A stretch of 64,000 bases of DNA from Micromonospora sp. KC606. Its GTDB lineage: Bacteria > Actinomycetota > Actinomycetes > Mycobacteriales > Micromonosporaceae. The stretch lies in NCBI RefSeq assembly GCF_004348675.1, contig NZ_SMKN01000002.1, positions 1 through 64,000 on the forward strand, given 5' to 3'. The notes beneath the pieces are model-generated. The model worked only from the letters and a program-made list of their open reading frames with translations. It was not told the origin of the DNA and did no database searches. Shown here one piece after another: positions 52,016-61,097 of this stretch. Positions within the stretch are counted from its first letter, which is position 1, and each line of letters opens with the position of its first letter. The translations under genes were made by a program, and so were the position numbers.

Positions 52016-52713
52016 TATCGGCTCCCTTCAATGGGGGGTGCCGCAGTTGACCTCTGACATTTAGCACCGCTGCCGCGCTCCAGGCAAGGGGCTGAACGGC
52101 CGCAATAGCAGACCTGGCCCACGTCTGCCGCTTCCAGTCCATCGGCGCGTCGTCGGGCAGGTTGCTGGAGTGGACAGCCTTCCCTAGCAGGGCATGTGAC
52201 AGGCTCACGGCGGGCTGCGAACGCGCCGTTATCGCCCAAACCGGGACCGCGACAAACCACTAGGGACCGCCAAATTCGGTCGTCGCGCGGCTTTTCGTGG
52301 CAGAGCTTTCTACCCCCTTGCGCTACACGCCGTGCTCGTGAAATAACGTCCAGAGTGGACGAGGTGGCGCGGCACGCCGGCCCCGCAGCGGACGGTTGCT
52401 GAGCAGGGGAGCGTCCTGGCCGCGTTCGGCCGACAGGCAACGGGGGTGATCAAGACAGCTGCACGCGACCATCGATTGACGCCTAGATGATCCTACTCCG
52501 TGACCTTACGGACGTTATCGGAAGGCAGTGGCAGGTGCGGAACGAGGTGGAGTTCTACACGAGCAGCACACGCCCCTTTGCAGGTCTATCTTCTTGGCGG
52601 ATTTTGCGTTTACGGCGCCACCGCTGTCTTTCACTGAAGAAGACGCGATCCCAGCAGATTCTCCGTTTCCCCTCTGCGGACCAGTTGGCACTTGAGAAGA
52701 TCTGGGGGCTTCG
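52016..52713. other. Non-coding region before the UnbV operon
   Basis: About 0.7 kb without a supportable gene. The part from about 52480 to 52690 is visibly less GC-rich than its surroundings and probably holds the control region of the rightward operon. I could not identify a specific promoter or operator with confidence. Confidence 0.45.
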
Positions 52714-54654
52714 ATGCCGATAGTTCCTCGGGGGCGGCCGGTGTTCCAAACGGCGCTCCTTGCGGTACCCCTCGTCGCGGTCGCGCTGGGGTTCATGGTC
52801 GCCCCTGCTTCGCCGAATTCGGCGAGCGCCGAGCCCCTTGCCCTGCGGGTTACCCCCATCGCGCCAGCGGTGGATCCGGCCCAGTCGCTCCGTAAGCTCA
52901 ACCCCTCCGTCGACCACGTCGCGACGTGGATCAGCTCGGTCGGCGCCGGAGCGGCCATCGCTGATCTCGACGGCGACGCCCTCGCCAACGATGCCTGCCT
53001 TGTGGACCCGCGCTCGGACTCCGTCAGCCTCCACAAGGTGGCGGCTACGGGTCAGCCGGCGGTGACCCTGGTCAGCCGGGATGGGATCGTCACGGGCCCA
53101 GGCGCACCGGCGCTTCCCTATGAAGCGGACAAGCAGGCGCCGACGGGTTGCCGGCTCGCCGATATGGATGGCAACGGCTGGACGGACGCTCTTGTCTACT
53201 TCTGGGGACGCGGACCGGTCGCTTTCCTCAACCGCGGCGGCAGGACGTTCGAGCCACATGACGTGCTGGGCCGCGAGGGAGCCGGCCTCGACTGGTACAC
53301 GAACACCGCGGTGTTCAGCGACCTGAACGGTGACGGCGTCCTCGACATCTTCATCGGCAACTACTTCGCAGACGGCTCTGAACTCCTCGACCAGGGCTCG
53401 TCGAGGACCGTCGCCATGAACGACTCGCTCTCACGAGCGTTCAACGGCGGCAGGAACTACGTGCTTCTCGGGCGGCCTGGATTCCCCGGTGTCTCGTTCG
53501 AGCTCGTCGCGGATGCCTTCTCGGACGATCACTCACTGGGCTGGACGCTTGCTGCAGCAGCCGCTGACGTCAACGGCGACTCGCTGCCCGAGCTCTACGT
53601 CGCCAACGACTTCGGCCCGGACCGCTTCTTCGTCAACCGGTCGGTCGACGGCAGGCTGGCGCTTCAGAACGTCGACGGCGGCGGCAAGGGGATTTCCAAC
53701 CCGCGGTCGACGATGATCGGCCGAGACTCCTTCAAGGGGATGGGCGTCTCGATAGCCGATGTCGACCGCGACGGCGACTACGACATCTACGTCAGCAACA
53801 TCACGCAGGAGTTCGGCCTGTTCGAGAGCCAGTTGCTCTTTCTCGGTGAGGGCCAAACCGATGACGGCGTGCCCACCTTCCGGCCAGGGGCCGAGACGCT
53901 CGGCCTTGCCCGAACGGCCTTCTCGTGGGACAACAAGGTGGGTGACCTGAACAACGACGGGCGAGCCGAGCTTCTACAGGCGACCGGCTTCGTTCGTGGC
54001 GCGGTGAACCGGTGGCCAGAGATTCAAGAACTTGCGCTTTCCAATGACGCGCTGATCGCTGACCCAGACGTATGGCCGGACCTGACGGGCGCGGACATCA
54101 GTGGAGAAGCCCCTCGGGTCGTGATGACACAGACCGAGGACGGGTATGCGAACATCGCTGAAGCCTCTGGTCTCGACGATGGGGGCCTGATGCGCGGAAT
54201 CGCGCTCGCCGACATTGACGGCGACGGCGACCTCGACTGGGTCGAGGCGAATCAGTGGGCCGACTCTCGGCTCGTCGTCAATGGCTGCGACAAATGCGGC
54301 GCATTCGTCGGCCTCAGGATCCTTCGCGCAGCCAACGGCGCTCCTCGCCCCGGACAGGGCGATCAAGGTGCGCCCCGAGTGATACAGGGCCTTCGCCCGC
54401 CACACGAACTAGGGGGTACCGCCGCGATCGGCGCCTCGGCAACCGTCAAGACCGCCGACGGAACCGCCCTGCGCTCCTATGTCGACGGAGGCAACGGGCA
54501 CGGTGGCCAAAGCAGCACCGACGTCCACTTCGGTCTCGGCACCGACCCGGCGGCACCGTCCACCGTTACCCTGACCTGGCGGGATACCGCAGGGAAGGTG
54601 CAAACCGCCGAGGTCGAGGTCGGCCTTGGTTGGCACACGGTGGTGCTGCCATGA
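52714..54654 (+). CDS. unbV: UnbV-type secreted FG-GAP/ASPIC protein (CRTAC1-like)
   Basis: A 646-residue protein with a signal peptide (FQTALLAVPLVAVALGFMV, cleavage near ASA). The body is a beta-propeller of FG-GAP/VCBS repeats with at least seven Ca-binding loops: DLDGDALAND, DMDGNGWTD, DLNGDGVLD, DVNGDSLPE, DVDRDGDYD, DLNNDGRAE and DIDGDGDLD. The C-terminus is an ASPIC/UnbV domain (GASATVKTADGTALRSYVDG, HFGLGTD). UnbV is one of the conserved genes beside enediyne polyketide synthases, with unclear function. It overlaps the UnbU gene by four bases. CRTAC1-like proteins also occur outside enediyne loci, so this alone does not prove an enediyne. Confidence 0.85.
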   Translation: MPIVPRGRPVFQTALLAVPLVAVALGFMVAPASPNSASAEPLALRVTPIAPAVDPAQSLRKLNPSVDHVATWISSVGAGAAIADLDGDALANDACLVDPRSDSVSLHKVAATGQPAVTLVSRDGIVTGPGAPALPYEADKQAPTGCRLADMDGNGWTDALVYFWGRGPVAFLNRGGRTFEPHDVLGREGAGLDWYTNTAVFSDLNGDGVLDIFIGNYFADGSELLDQGSSRTVAMNDSLSRAFNGGRNYVLLGRPGFPGVSFELVADAFSDDHSLGWTLAAAAADVNGDSLPELYVANDFGPDRFFVNRSVDGRLALQNVDGGGKGISNPRSTMIGRDSFKGMGVSIADVDRDGDYDIYVSNITQEFGLFESQLLFLGEGQTDDGVPTFRPGAETLGLARTAFSWDNKVGDLNNDGRAELLQATGFVRGAVNRWPEIQELALSNDALIADPDVWPDLTGADISGEAPRVVMTQTEDGYANIAEASGLDDGGLMRGIALADIDGDGDLDWVEANQWADSRLVVNGCDKCGAFVGLRILRAANGAPRPGQGDQGAPRVIQGLRPPHELGGTAAIGASATVKTADGTALRSYVDGGNGHGGQSSTDVHFGLGTDPAAPSTVTLTWRDTAGKVQTAEVEVGLGWHTVVLP

Positions 54655-55733
54655 CCGCGACGGTGGCGCTCTCCCCTGCGCCTGCGAAACCACGCACCCG
54701 GCTTCGGGACCTACCAGCGAAGATCCGACCCTCGGACCCTGTGAAGCTGCGACTCGCAGCGCTGCGGCGATTCGCCGTCGCGATCACTGTGCTCAACGTC
54801 GCCGGACACCTGTTCCTCGGCTTCGAGCAGAGCATCGCCCAGTTGATCATCGCGGTGCTGACGTGCTACGCCACCGAGCTGGCGCTCGAGACGCTCGTGG
54901 CCGCGCGCGATGCGAGGCGGCCCAGCTACCTCGCCAACGCCGTCACTCCCTCCCCTCGCGAGCGGGTCGTCTCCCTCGTCAACTTCCTCCTCCCGGCGCA
55001 CATCAGCGGGTGCGCGCTGGCGATGCTGCTGTTCATCAGCGATCGCCTCGATCTTTTCGCAGTCGCCGCCGTCATCGCGATCAGCAGTAAGTACATATTC
55101 CGGGTCCGGACCCAGCGCGGCGACAAGCATTACTTCAACCCCTCGAATTTCGGCATCACCGCCGTGCTTCTGCTGTTCGCCGGTACCGTCAGCATCGCGC
55201 CGCCGTACCAGTTCACCGAAAGCTTCGGCCACTTCGGCGACATTGCGCTCCCTGCGTTCCTCGCTTGCCTAGGGTTGTTCATCAACTTCATCTTCACCGG
55301 CAAGCTCCCGCTGATCTTCGCTTGGGTCGGCGGCTTCACGGTCCAAGCTGCGGTCCGCGCTGTCCTCATCGACGACACCTCGTTCCTCGCCGCGATGGCT
55401 CCGCTCACGGGGATGGCGCTCCTGCTCTTCACGCTGTACATGATCACCGACCCTGGAACGACACCCAGGTCGAAGGAGGGTCAGGTTGCGTTCGGGCTCT
55501 CGGTCGCCGCCGTCTACGGAGTCCTCATGGCCTTCCACGTGACCTTCGGCGTCTTCTTCGCGCTCACGATCGTCAGTGCATGTCGCGGAATCGGAATGTG
55601 GACCGCGAACACGGTCGCGTCGAAGCGGTCCGCCGCGGCCTCACGCCGCGCGTCCACGGTTCCGACCGGCAGCGGGACCTCACCGACGATCGTCAGAAGT
55701 CACGCCACGGAACAGATTCGTGCCGCTGATTGA
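54651..55733 (+). CDS. unbU: UnbU-type integral membrane protein (NqrB/RnfD-like)
   Basis: ATG 54651 in an ATGA overlap gives 360 residues with about nine membrane helices. Family marks are FAVAITVLNVAGHLFLGFEQS, CYATELALETLVAARDARRP, ISSKYIFRVR and HYFNPSNFGI with the conserved asparagine-proline turn. IFTGKLPLIFAWVGGF and YMITDPGTTPRSKEGQV follow, the latter like the flavin-loop region of NqrB/RnfD proteins. UnbU is the membrane partner of UnbV in the enediyne cassette. The pair may form an electron-transfer or export unit. The C-terminal 40 residues are Ser/Arg-rich and probably disordered. Confidence 0.85.
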   Translation: MTATVALSPAPAKPRTRLRDLPAKIRPSDPVKLRLAALRRFAVAITVLNVAGHLFLGFEQSIAQLIIAVLTCYATELALETLVAARDARRPSYLANAVTPSPRERVVSLVNFLLPAHISGCALAMLLFISDRLDLFAVAAVIAISSKYIFRVRTQRGDKHYFNPSNFGITAVLLLFAGTVSIAPPYQFTESFGHFGDIALPAFLACLGLFINFIFTGKLPLIFAWVGGFTVQAAVRAVLIDDTSFLAAMAPLTGMALLLFTLYMITDPGTTPRSKEGQVAFGLSVAAVYGVLMAFHVTFGVFFALTIVSACRGIGMWTANTVASKRSAAASRRASTVPTGSGTSPTIVRSHATEQIRAAD

Positions 55734-55793
55734 GTCGGTCGACAAATGGTCCAGGTGCCCGCGCGCTACCGGGCAGGCCCGAAAAGGAGAGAA

Positions 55794-56027
55794 GTGGAAC
55801 TCGCAGAGACACTTCGAGAGACGGTCGCGATGTTGGTCATGGTCGAGCCAGATGAGATCGAACTTGACACATCGTTCGCTGAGCTAGGGGTCGACTCGCT
55901 GGGCCGGCTTGAGCTCATTGCTCTCGTCGAGCAGCACCTTGGCAAGATCGTGCCTGAGGACCAGACTCCGCAGCTGGACAACATCAACGAGGTCGTACAG
56001 TTCGCCGAAGCGGTCGCGGCCGGATGA
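55794..56027 (+). CDS. Acyl carrier protein
   Basis: GTG 55794 has a strong ribosome site (aaaggagagaa), giving 77 residues (VELAETLRETVAMLVMVEP). The phosphopantetheine serine is in FAELGVDSLGRLELIALVEQ. LGKIVPEDQTPQLDNINEVV is the usual helix III region. It is a discrete, type II-style ACP. It overlaps the first ketosynthase gene by four bases and would carry the growing chain for the ketosynthases and ketoreductase encoded downstream. Confidence 0.93.
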   Translation: MELAETLRETVAMLVMVEPDEIELDTSFAELGVDSLGRLELIALVEQHLGKIVPEDQTPQLDNINEVVQFAEAVAAG

Positions 56028-57235
56028 TCGCCAGAACTCCGGTCGTCACCGGCCTCGGGGTCGTCAGTGCCGCCGGCATCGGAGCCGGGAACTTCTGGCT
56101 GGGGCTGCAGCGCGACACGCCTCGATTCCGTGAGGTATCGCTGTTCCCGACGGACGACCTGCCGAACCACGTCGCGGGCGAGATCGGGCCCTGGACGCCT
56201 GGCTTTGATCGCGTCGACGCCGATCAGCTCCACGCTGGCCGGACGGCCACGTTCGCGCTCGCGGCGCTGGACGAAGCGATCGCCGACGCCGGCATCGGCG
56301 GCGTCCGACCAGACCGCGTACTGGTCGGAACGACGGTCGGCGACGTCGCAGACCACGAGGGGCCACGGCGCGAAGCCATGCAGGCGGGTTCCGGTCGCCC
56401 AGGCTCCCTGAGCCTGGACGAGTCACTCCGCACGCGGATCGCGCGGCACGTTGGCGGCTCGGTCCCGACCGACCTGATTGTCACGGCCTGCGCCGCGGGC
56501 AACATGGCGCTGATCCGTGCGACACAGCTCATCGCCAGCGGCTCCGCCAACGTCGTGATCTGCGGCGGTGCGGAGGCGATCTCGCGGATGGCCTTCGTGG
56601 GATTCTCGCGAATGCGAGGCATGGCGCAAGAGCGCTGCCGCCCGTTCAGCGACGAACGAGACGGATTGCTGCTCGGGGAAGGCTCCGCCTTCCTGATCGT
56701 GGAGTCGGCGGCGCACGCTGCCGCCCGCGACGCGACCGTGCGAGCGACGATCGCCGGCTACGGACTCACCTGTGACGCGAAGCACCCGGCGGCACCGGAT
56801 CCGTCCGGCGACGGCGTAGCTCGGGCAATGAAATCCGCGATCGCGGCCGCAGACCCATCCGAAGTCGCCTACGTCTGCGCCCATGGCACCGGAACGCCAC
56901 AGAACGACGCAGCCGAAGCGGCCGCCTACTTGCAGGTGTTCGCTGAGCCCCGCCCGCCGATCAGCTCGATCAAAGCGCTCATCGGGCACTCTCTCGGCGC
57001 TGCCAGCGCGATCGAGGCGGTCGCCTGCGCGCTCGTGATCAAGCACCAGCAAACGATTCCGCAGTGGGGTCTCGACGGAGCCAGCACCTCGCTCGGCATC
57101 CGGCCAGCGACCGGCGGACGCGACGACGCGGCCCAGATCGACCTGGTGCTCAACAACGCCTTCGCCTTCGGCGGCAACAACACATGTGTCGGTCTACGGC
57201 GGCCAGAGGCTGCTTTGGAGGCGACCACCACATGA
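56024..57235 (+). CDS. Beta-ketoacyl-ACP synthase (KS1)
   Basis: A 403-residue thiolase-fold ketosynthase starting VVTGLGVVSAAGIG. The Cys-His-His triad is visible: VTACAAGNM (nucleophile) near residue 163, AHGTGTPQND near 287 and KALIGHSLGAAS near 323. The ending NNAFAFGGNNTCV is typical of FabF-like enzymes. The enzyme should catalyse decarboxylative chain extension on the ACP. It is followed in an ATGA overlap by a short ketosynthase-like gene, like the KS-CLF pairs of type II systems. Confidence 0.92.
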   Translation: MIARTPVVTGLGVVSAAGIGAGNFWLGLQRDTPRFREVSLFPTDDLPNHVAGEIGPWTPGFDRVDADQLHAGRTATFALAALDEAIADAGIGGVRPDRVLVGTTVGDVADHEGPRREAMQAGSGRPGSLSLDESLRTRIARHVGGSVPTDLIVTACAAGNMALIRATQLIASGSANVVICGGAEAISRMAFVGFSRMRGMAQERCRPFSDERDGLLLGEGSAFLIVESAAHAAARDATVRATIAGYGLTCDAKHPAAPDPSGDGVARAMKSAIAAADPSEVAYVCAHGTGTPQNDAAEAAAYLQVFAEPRPPISSIKALIGHSLGAASAIEAVACALVIKHQQTIPQWGLDGASTSLGIRPATGGRDDAAQIDLVLNNAFAFGGNNTCVGLRRPEAALEATTT

Positions 57236-58008
57236 CGAACGAGATCCACTGCTCCACGGCGACCATCGCCGCCGACTTCGACCTCAGCCAGGTCGCGAAC
57301 CTCACGGCCCCTCCGGAACCACCGGCTGACCTCGCCGCCCTCGTTCGCCGATACCGGTCCTCGCGCTCCGCCGTCGTGGTGCAGGCTCTACGGGGTTGGC
57401 TCCAGCGAGCCAACCCCGACCTTCCCGAGCCCGACCGTCGCGGCATCGTTCTCGGTACGGCAACTGGCGCCGCTCCGGACATCGAGGAGTTCCTCGAAGA
57501 GTCGATCCGCGTGGGAGACCATCTCGTGAACCCCGCGCTCTTCCCGATGACCGTCCACAACGCAGCGGCCGGTAACGCGGCGATCGCCGCGCGATGTCGC
57601 GGCCCGAACGTCGTCGTGAGCGCAGGCATCGAGTCCGTGTGGTCGGCGCTCGTCGCAGCCCGCGGCCTGCTTCGCGACAACAGCGCGGACGTCGTGTTCG
57701 TCGGCGGTTTCGAGTCGCGGCGACTGGCGAACGGCACGACGGGCACCGTCGCAGCCCTCATCGCCGTCAGCGCAGACCCGACCACGCTCGGTGCGAACCA
57801 CCTCGCGCCACTGAGCATGCAGCTGCACCGGGCGGGAGTTCTGCCGAGACCGTCGGCGGACGCGGGCTCATCCGAGGAATTCCTGCCAAGCGATCCTGGT
57901 GCGACAAGCGTTGTGGCGCTCGTCAGGTTCGCGAACGCGTTTGCTTCGAAGCCCGCCGGCGTGACCGAGCCGGGTGGAGTCGACGAGGCAGAGGCGGTAG
58001 TGCGGTGA
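57232..58008 (+). CDS. Short ketosynthase-like protein, chain-length-factor type
   Basis: A 258-residue protein with the pattern of PF13723-type (Ketoacyl-synt_2) proteins. PDRRGIVLGTATGAAPDIEEF lies near residue 65, then NPALFPMTVHNAAAGNAAIA near 97, SAGIESVWSALVAARGLL near 124 and VFVGGFESR near 150. The TVHNAAAG motif is characteristic. The nucleophilic cysteine of true ketosynthases is not at the expected place and no second half with HGTG/GH motifs exists. In aryl-polyene systems such short proteins act as chain-length factors with a full KS. It overlaps both neighbours by four bases. Confidence 0.78.
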   Translation: MTNEIHCSTATIAADFDLSQVANLTAPPEPPADLAALVRRYRSSRSAVVVQALRGWLQRANPDLPEPDRRGIVLGTATGAAPDIEEFLEESIRVGDHLVNPALFPMTVHNAAAGNAAIAARCRGPNVVVSAGIESVWSALVAARGLLRDNSADVVFVGGFESRRLANGTTGTVAALIAVSADPTTLGANHLAPLSMQLHRAGVLPRPSADAGSSEEFLPSDPGATSVVALVRFANAFASKPAGVTEPGGVDEAEAVVR

Positions 58009-58790
58009 CGACACGGCCAGAGGACGACGCCCGCCCAACGACCCGGAGCCAAACGGCGCGGCCCGCAACGTTCCTCATAGGCGCCAGTGGCGATCTTGGC
58101 CGGGCGATGGCAGCCAGTTTCATCAACGCCGGCCACCGCGTCGCGCTCACATACAACGCGAACGAGGAGCCGATCCGGGACCTCCTGCGCCAAGCCGATC
58201 GGGCCGGGGTGGACAGCATCGCCAGCCAATGCGACACGCGGGATCCTGCGGCGATCCGCTCGACCTACCAGCGCTTCGTCGAGGCGCTGGGGCCGCCTGC
58301 CGCACTCGTCTACAGCGCCGGCATCCGACGCGATCGCCCCCTCCTGCACATGGCCGACGAGGACTGGACTGATGTTCTCGACACGAATCTCCGAGGAGCG
58401 ATGCACTTCGTTCGGCTCGCCGGCGCGGATATGGTCCGTGCCGGATTCGGCCGGATCATCCTTATTTCCTCTGTTTCCGGGCAGGTCGGCGTTCCGGGTC
58501 AAGCGAACTACGGCGCGAGCAAAGGCGGCATGGAGGCAATGATCAGAGCCTTGACGCGAGAGTTTGGGCAGTTCGGCATCACGATCAACGGAGTCGCGCC
58601 GGGATTGGTGGAATCGGCGATGACCGCCGGTCTTCCGGCCGCCGTCAAGCGTGGCTATCTGAACCGAATCGCGCTCCGGCGTTTCGCAGAACCAGCGGAT
58701 ATCGCCCCACTCGTGAGCTTTCTCACCTCGGACGGCGCTCGATACATCACCGGTCAGACCTTCGTCGTCGACGGTGGGCTAACAGCATAG
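58005..58790 (+). CDS. 3-Ketoacyl-ACP reductase (FabG-like SDR)
   Basis: GTG 58005 in an overlap gives 261 residues. The NADPH loop is IGASGDLGRAMA instead of the usual TGxxxGIG. The NNAG equivalent is VYSAGIRRD. The catalytic Ser-Tyr-Lys are in ILISSVSGQVG and YGASKGGMEAMIRAL. VAPGLVESAM and TGQTFVVDGGLTA are the closing motifs of FabG-type enzymes. It would reduce the beta-keto group after each extension. No dehydratase is encoded in the visible part. Confidence 0.9.
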   Translation: MTTRPEDDARPTTRSQTARPATFLIGASGDLGRAMAASFINAGHRVALTYNANEEPIRDLLRQADRAGVDSIASQCDTRDPAAIRSTYQRFVEALGPPAALVYSAGIRRDRPLLHMADEDWTDVLDTNLRGAMHFVRLAGADMVRAGFGRIILISSVSGQVGVPGQANYGASKGGMEAMIRALTREFGQFGITINGVAPGLVESAMTAGLPAAVKRGYLNRIALRRFAEPADIAPLVSFLTSDGARYITGQTFVVDGGLTA

Positions 58791-58799
58791 GGGGCGCTG

Positions 58800-60071
58800 A
58801 TGACCAGGCAAGTGGTAATCACGGGGCTCGGCGTCGTCAGCGCCGCCGGCATCGGAATTGATAGCACGTGGCGGACGATCGAAAAGGCACCGCCTTGCGC
58901 TGAGGTCGTCGAGCTACCCTCCGCACGCGAAGAGGATCGTAAGTTCAAGGTTTTCGTCGCCCCGGACTATCGGATCGCCGACATCACCGAGACCTACGTC
59001 GACGGCGCTCAGCTCGAGCGCGAAGGCATAGACCAGCAACGCGACATCAAACATCTTGTCGCAGCCACCGGACTCGCGATCGACGACGCTGGTCTGCGAT
59101 CGACCTCAGATCTCGACCTACGCGAGATCGGACTCGTGGTCGCCGACGAACACCCGGGCGTCGAGCGCCTGGCACGCACCTTGTACGGGTCAGTCGCCGA
59201 CGTCACCACCACACCGCTGCATCCCGGCTACGGTGACCTGTCGGAACAGATCTTTGCGCTGAACACGTTCCTCGCCCCCTACCTCGTTGCTCGAGCGCTC
59301 CACATTGGCGGTGAGTGTGCTTTTGTCAACTCTGCGTGCGCGTCAGGTCTCACCGCGATCGACAACGCGGCCACACAGATACGGCTCGGCCGCAGCCCGC
59401 TTGCCATTGCGGCAGCCTCTGATGACCCACTCAGCTCAGGCAAGTTCCGATGGTTCGCCGACATGCACCTCTACGCGACCGATGGGGTTCCTCGGCCGTT
59501 CGACACGGCGACGTCGGGCACCGTCTTCGGCGACGGCGGCGCTGCGGTCGTCCTCGAAGACGAGGAGCACGCGCGACGCCGGGGCGCCCGGATCTACGGC
59601 CGCCTACTCGGCGCCGGGTTCACGCAGGACGGGTGGCGCATCAGCGCGCCCAACCCCGCGAGCGCCAACCAGGCGCGTTCCATCCGGCGAGCGCTCCACG
59701 AGGCAGAGATCGACGCGGAAAGCATCGACGCCATCGTTCCCCACGGCACCGGCATATCGATGATCGACAACTACGAGATCAGAACGATCCGCGAGCTGTG
59801 GCCGGACCGGCGCAAGCAACCGGTGTGCCTGCCGCTCAAGCCGTTCGTCGGTCACAATCTCGGTGGTTCGTCGTTGCTGGAGACGGCCCTGCTGCTCAAG
59901 GCGATGAAGGAACGGCGCGTTCCTGCGGTCCGCGCCACCGAGCCGGCTGTCGTGCCGGCTCACGGCCTCGACCTCCCGACCACATGGTCTTCGAAGGTCA
60001 TTCGGCACGCCGTCAAGACCGCCGTCGGTTTCGGCGGGTTCTACGGGGCGATCGTCCTGGAGTCGATGTAG
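58800..60071 (+). CDS. Beta-ketoacyl-ACP synthase (KS2)
   Basis: A 423-residue ketosynthase beginning VVITGLGVVSAAGIGIDSTW. The triad is intact: VNSACASGLTA near residue 178, VPHGTGISMIDN near 316 and KPFVGHNLGGSS near 349. KTAVGFGGFYGAIV closes the fold. It is not a close copy of KS1 and may use a different starter or chain length. A 9-base gap separates it from the ketoreductase gene, and the methyltransferase gene follows its stop immediately. Confidence 0.92.
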   Translation: MTRQVVITGLGVVSAAGIGIDSTWRTIEKAPPCAEVVELPSAREEDRKFKVFVAPDYRIADITETYVDGAQLEREGIDQQRDIKHLVAATGLAIDDAGLRSTSDLDLREIGLVVADEHPGVERLARTLYGSVADVTTTPLHPGYGDLSEQIFALNTFLAPYLVARALHIGGECAFVNSACASGLTAIDNAATQIRLGRSPLAIAAASDDPLSSGKFRWFADMHLYATDGVPRPFDTATSGTVFGDGGAAVVLEDEEHARRRGARIYGRLLGAGFTQDGWRISAPNPASANQARSIRRALHEAEIDAESIDAIVPHGTGISMIDNYEIRTIRELWPDRRKQPVCLPLKPFVGHNLGGSSLLETALLLKAMKERRVPAVRATEPAVVPAHGLDLPTTWSSKVIRHAVKTAVGFGGFYGAIVLESM

Positions 60072-61097
60072 ATGTGGAATGAAATGGCCGACCAGACGCA
60101 TGTCAACGCGGGTTCCGTGGACGCCTTCGTCGACGAGCCCTACCTCGACACGTGCGTTCGCGCCTGGGAGGTCACGACCGAACTCGCACAGTCGATCCTC
60201 GAAGCGCTCGACCTCGGCGCCGTCGACCCTACCGATGAGCATCGGATGCACTGCGTCGACTGGCTTCGCCGGGCCGCCACCTACCGGATGCCTTCCCAGC
60301 CCTCGCGACTGGCTGACTCGTCGGCGGAAGCCCTCGCACCGACGGTCGACCTCCTGCGCCATGCCGCCAGCGCGTACCCCCGATTCCTTGACGGCACCGC
60401 CTCCGGTCAGTCGATTCTTCTGTCTGGCGAGGGCATGCGGCTGTGGAACGGCTACTTCCAGTCACGCAACTGTCTGTACGAACCTCTCAACGCCGCTGCG
60501 GCGGCCACGGTCAACCGCATCCTTCGTACGGGAAACGGCACACGGATTCTCGAAGTCGGCGCCGGAACCGGCGGCGCGACCGCCCACCTGCTCGCGGAGT
60601 GGCCCAACGACCTCTCCGGCGCTTTCGACTACACCGTCACTGACACGAGCGCCAGCCTCTTGGTGAGCACCCGGCGGGCGCACGGGGAGCGAGCCCCGTC
60701 CAACGTTCGCCTCAGGTTCCGACGATTCGACTTCGACCTCGTCGACGACCAGGGACTGGTCCCGAGGAGCTTCGACCTCGTGCTCGCTGTCAACGCGTTG
60801 CACAACGCCGTCGATCTCCCCTCGACCCTGCGCAACCTTCGATCGCTGCTGCGACCGGGCGGCACCCTGGTGCTCAGCGAATCGCTGTGCGCCGCCGGCG
60901 ACCTCGTGCACCAGGAGTTCATCTTCAATCTCCTACCGATGCCGGCCGACGCCTATTCACGCGGAAGCCGTTTCTACGCTGAGGCAGGATGGCGGGCCCA
61001 CTTCGACGCTGCCGGAATCGCCGCGGAAATCCAGGTCAACGCGGTGGGACCGGAGCTGGTGATGGTGGCCGTCGCCCCCGCGGAGGCTGAGCCGTGA
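60072..61097 (+). CDS. SAM-dependent methyltransferase
   Basis: A 341-residue protein with a helical N-terminal part. The class I methyltransferase fold follows: motif I ILEVGAGTGGATAHLL near residue 157, YTVTDTSASLL near 190, FDLVLAVNALHNAVDLPSTL near 235 and LRPGGTLVLSES near 262. This sequence type is found as the C-methyltransferase module of polyketide and nonribosomal systems. Here it is a discrete enzyme. The target (chain alpha-carbon or a hydroxyl) cannot be read from sequence. Confidence 0.85.
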   Translation: MWNEMADQTHVNAGSVDAFVDEPYLDTCVRAWEVTTELAQSILEALDLGAVDPTDEHRMHCVDWLRRAATYRMPSQPSRLADSSAEALAPTVDLLRHAASAYPRFLDGTASGQSILLSGEGMRLWNGYFQSRNCLYEPLNAAAAATVNRILRTGNGTRILEVGAGTGGATAHLLAEWPNDLSGAFDYTVTDTSASLLVSTRRAHGERAPSNVRLRFRRFDFDLVDDQGLVPRSFDLVLAVNALHNAVDLPSTLRNLRSLLRPGGTLVLSESLCAAGDLVHQEFIFNLLPMPADAYSRGSRFYAEAGWRAHFDAAGIAAEIQVNAVGPELVMVAVAPAEAEP

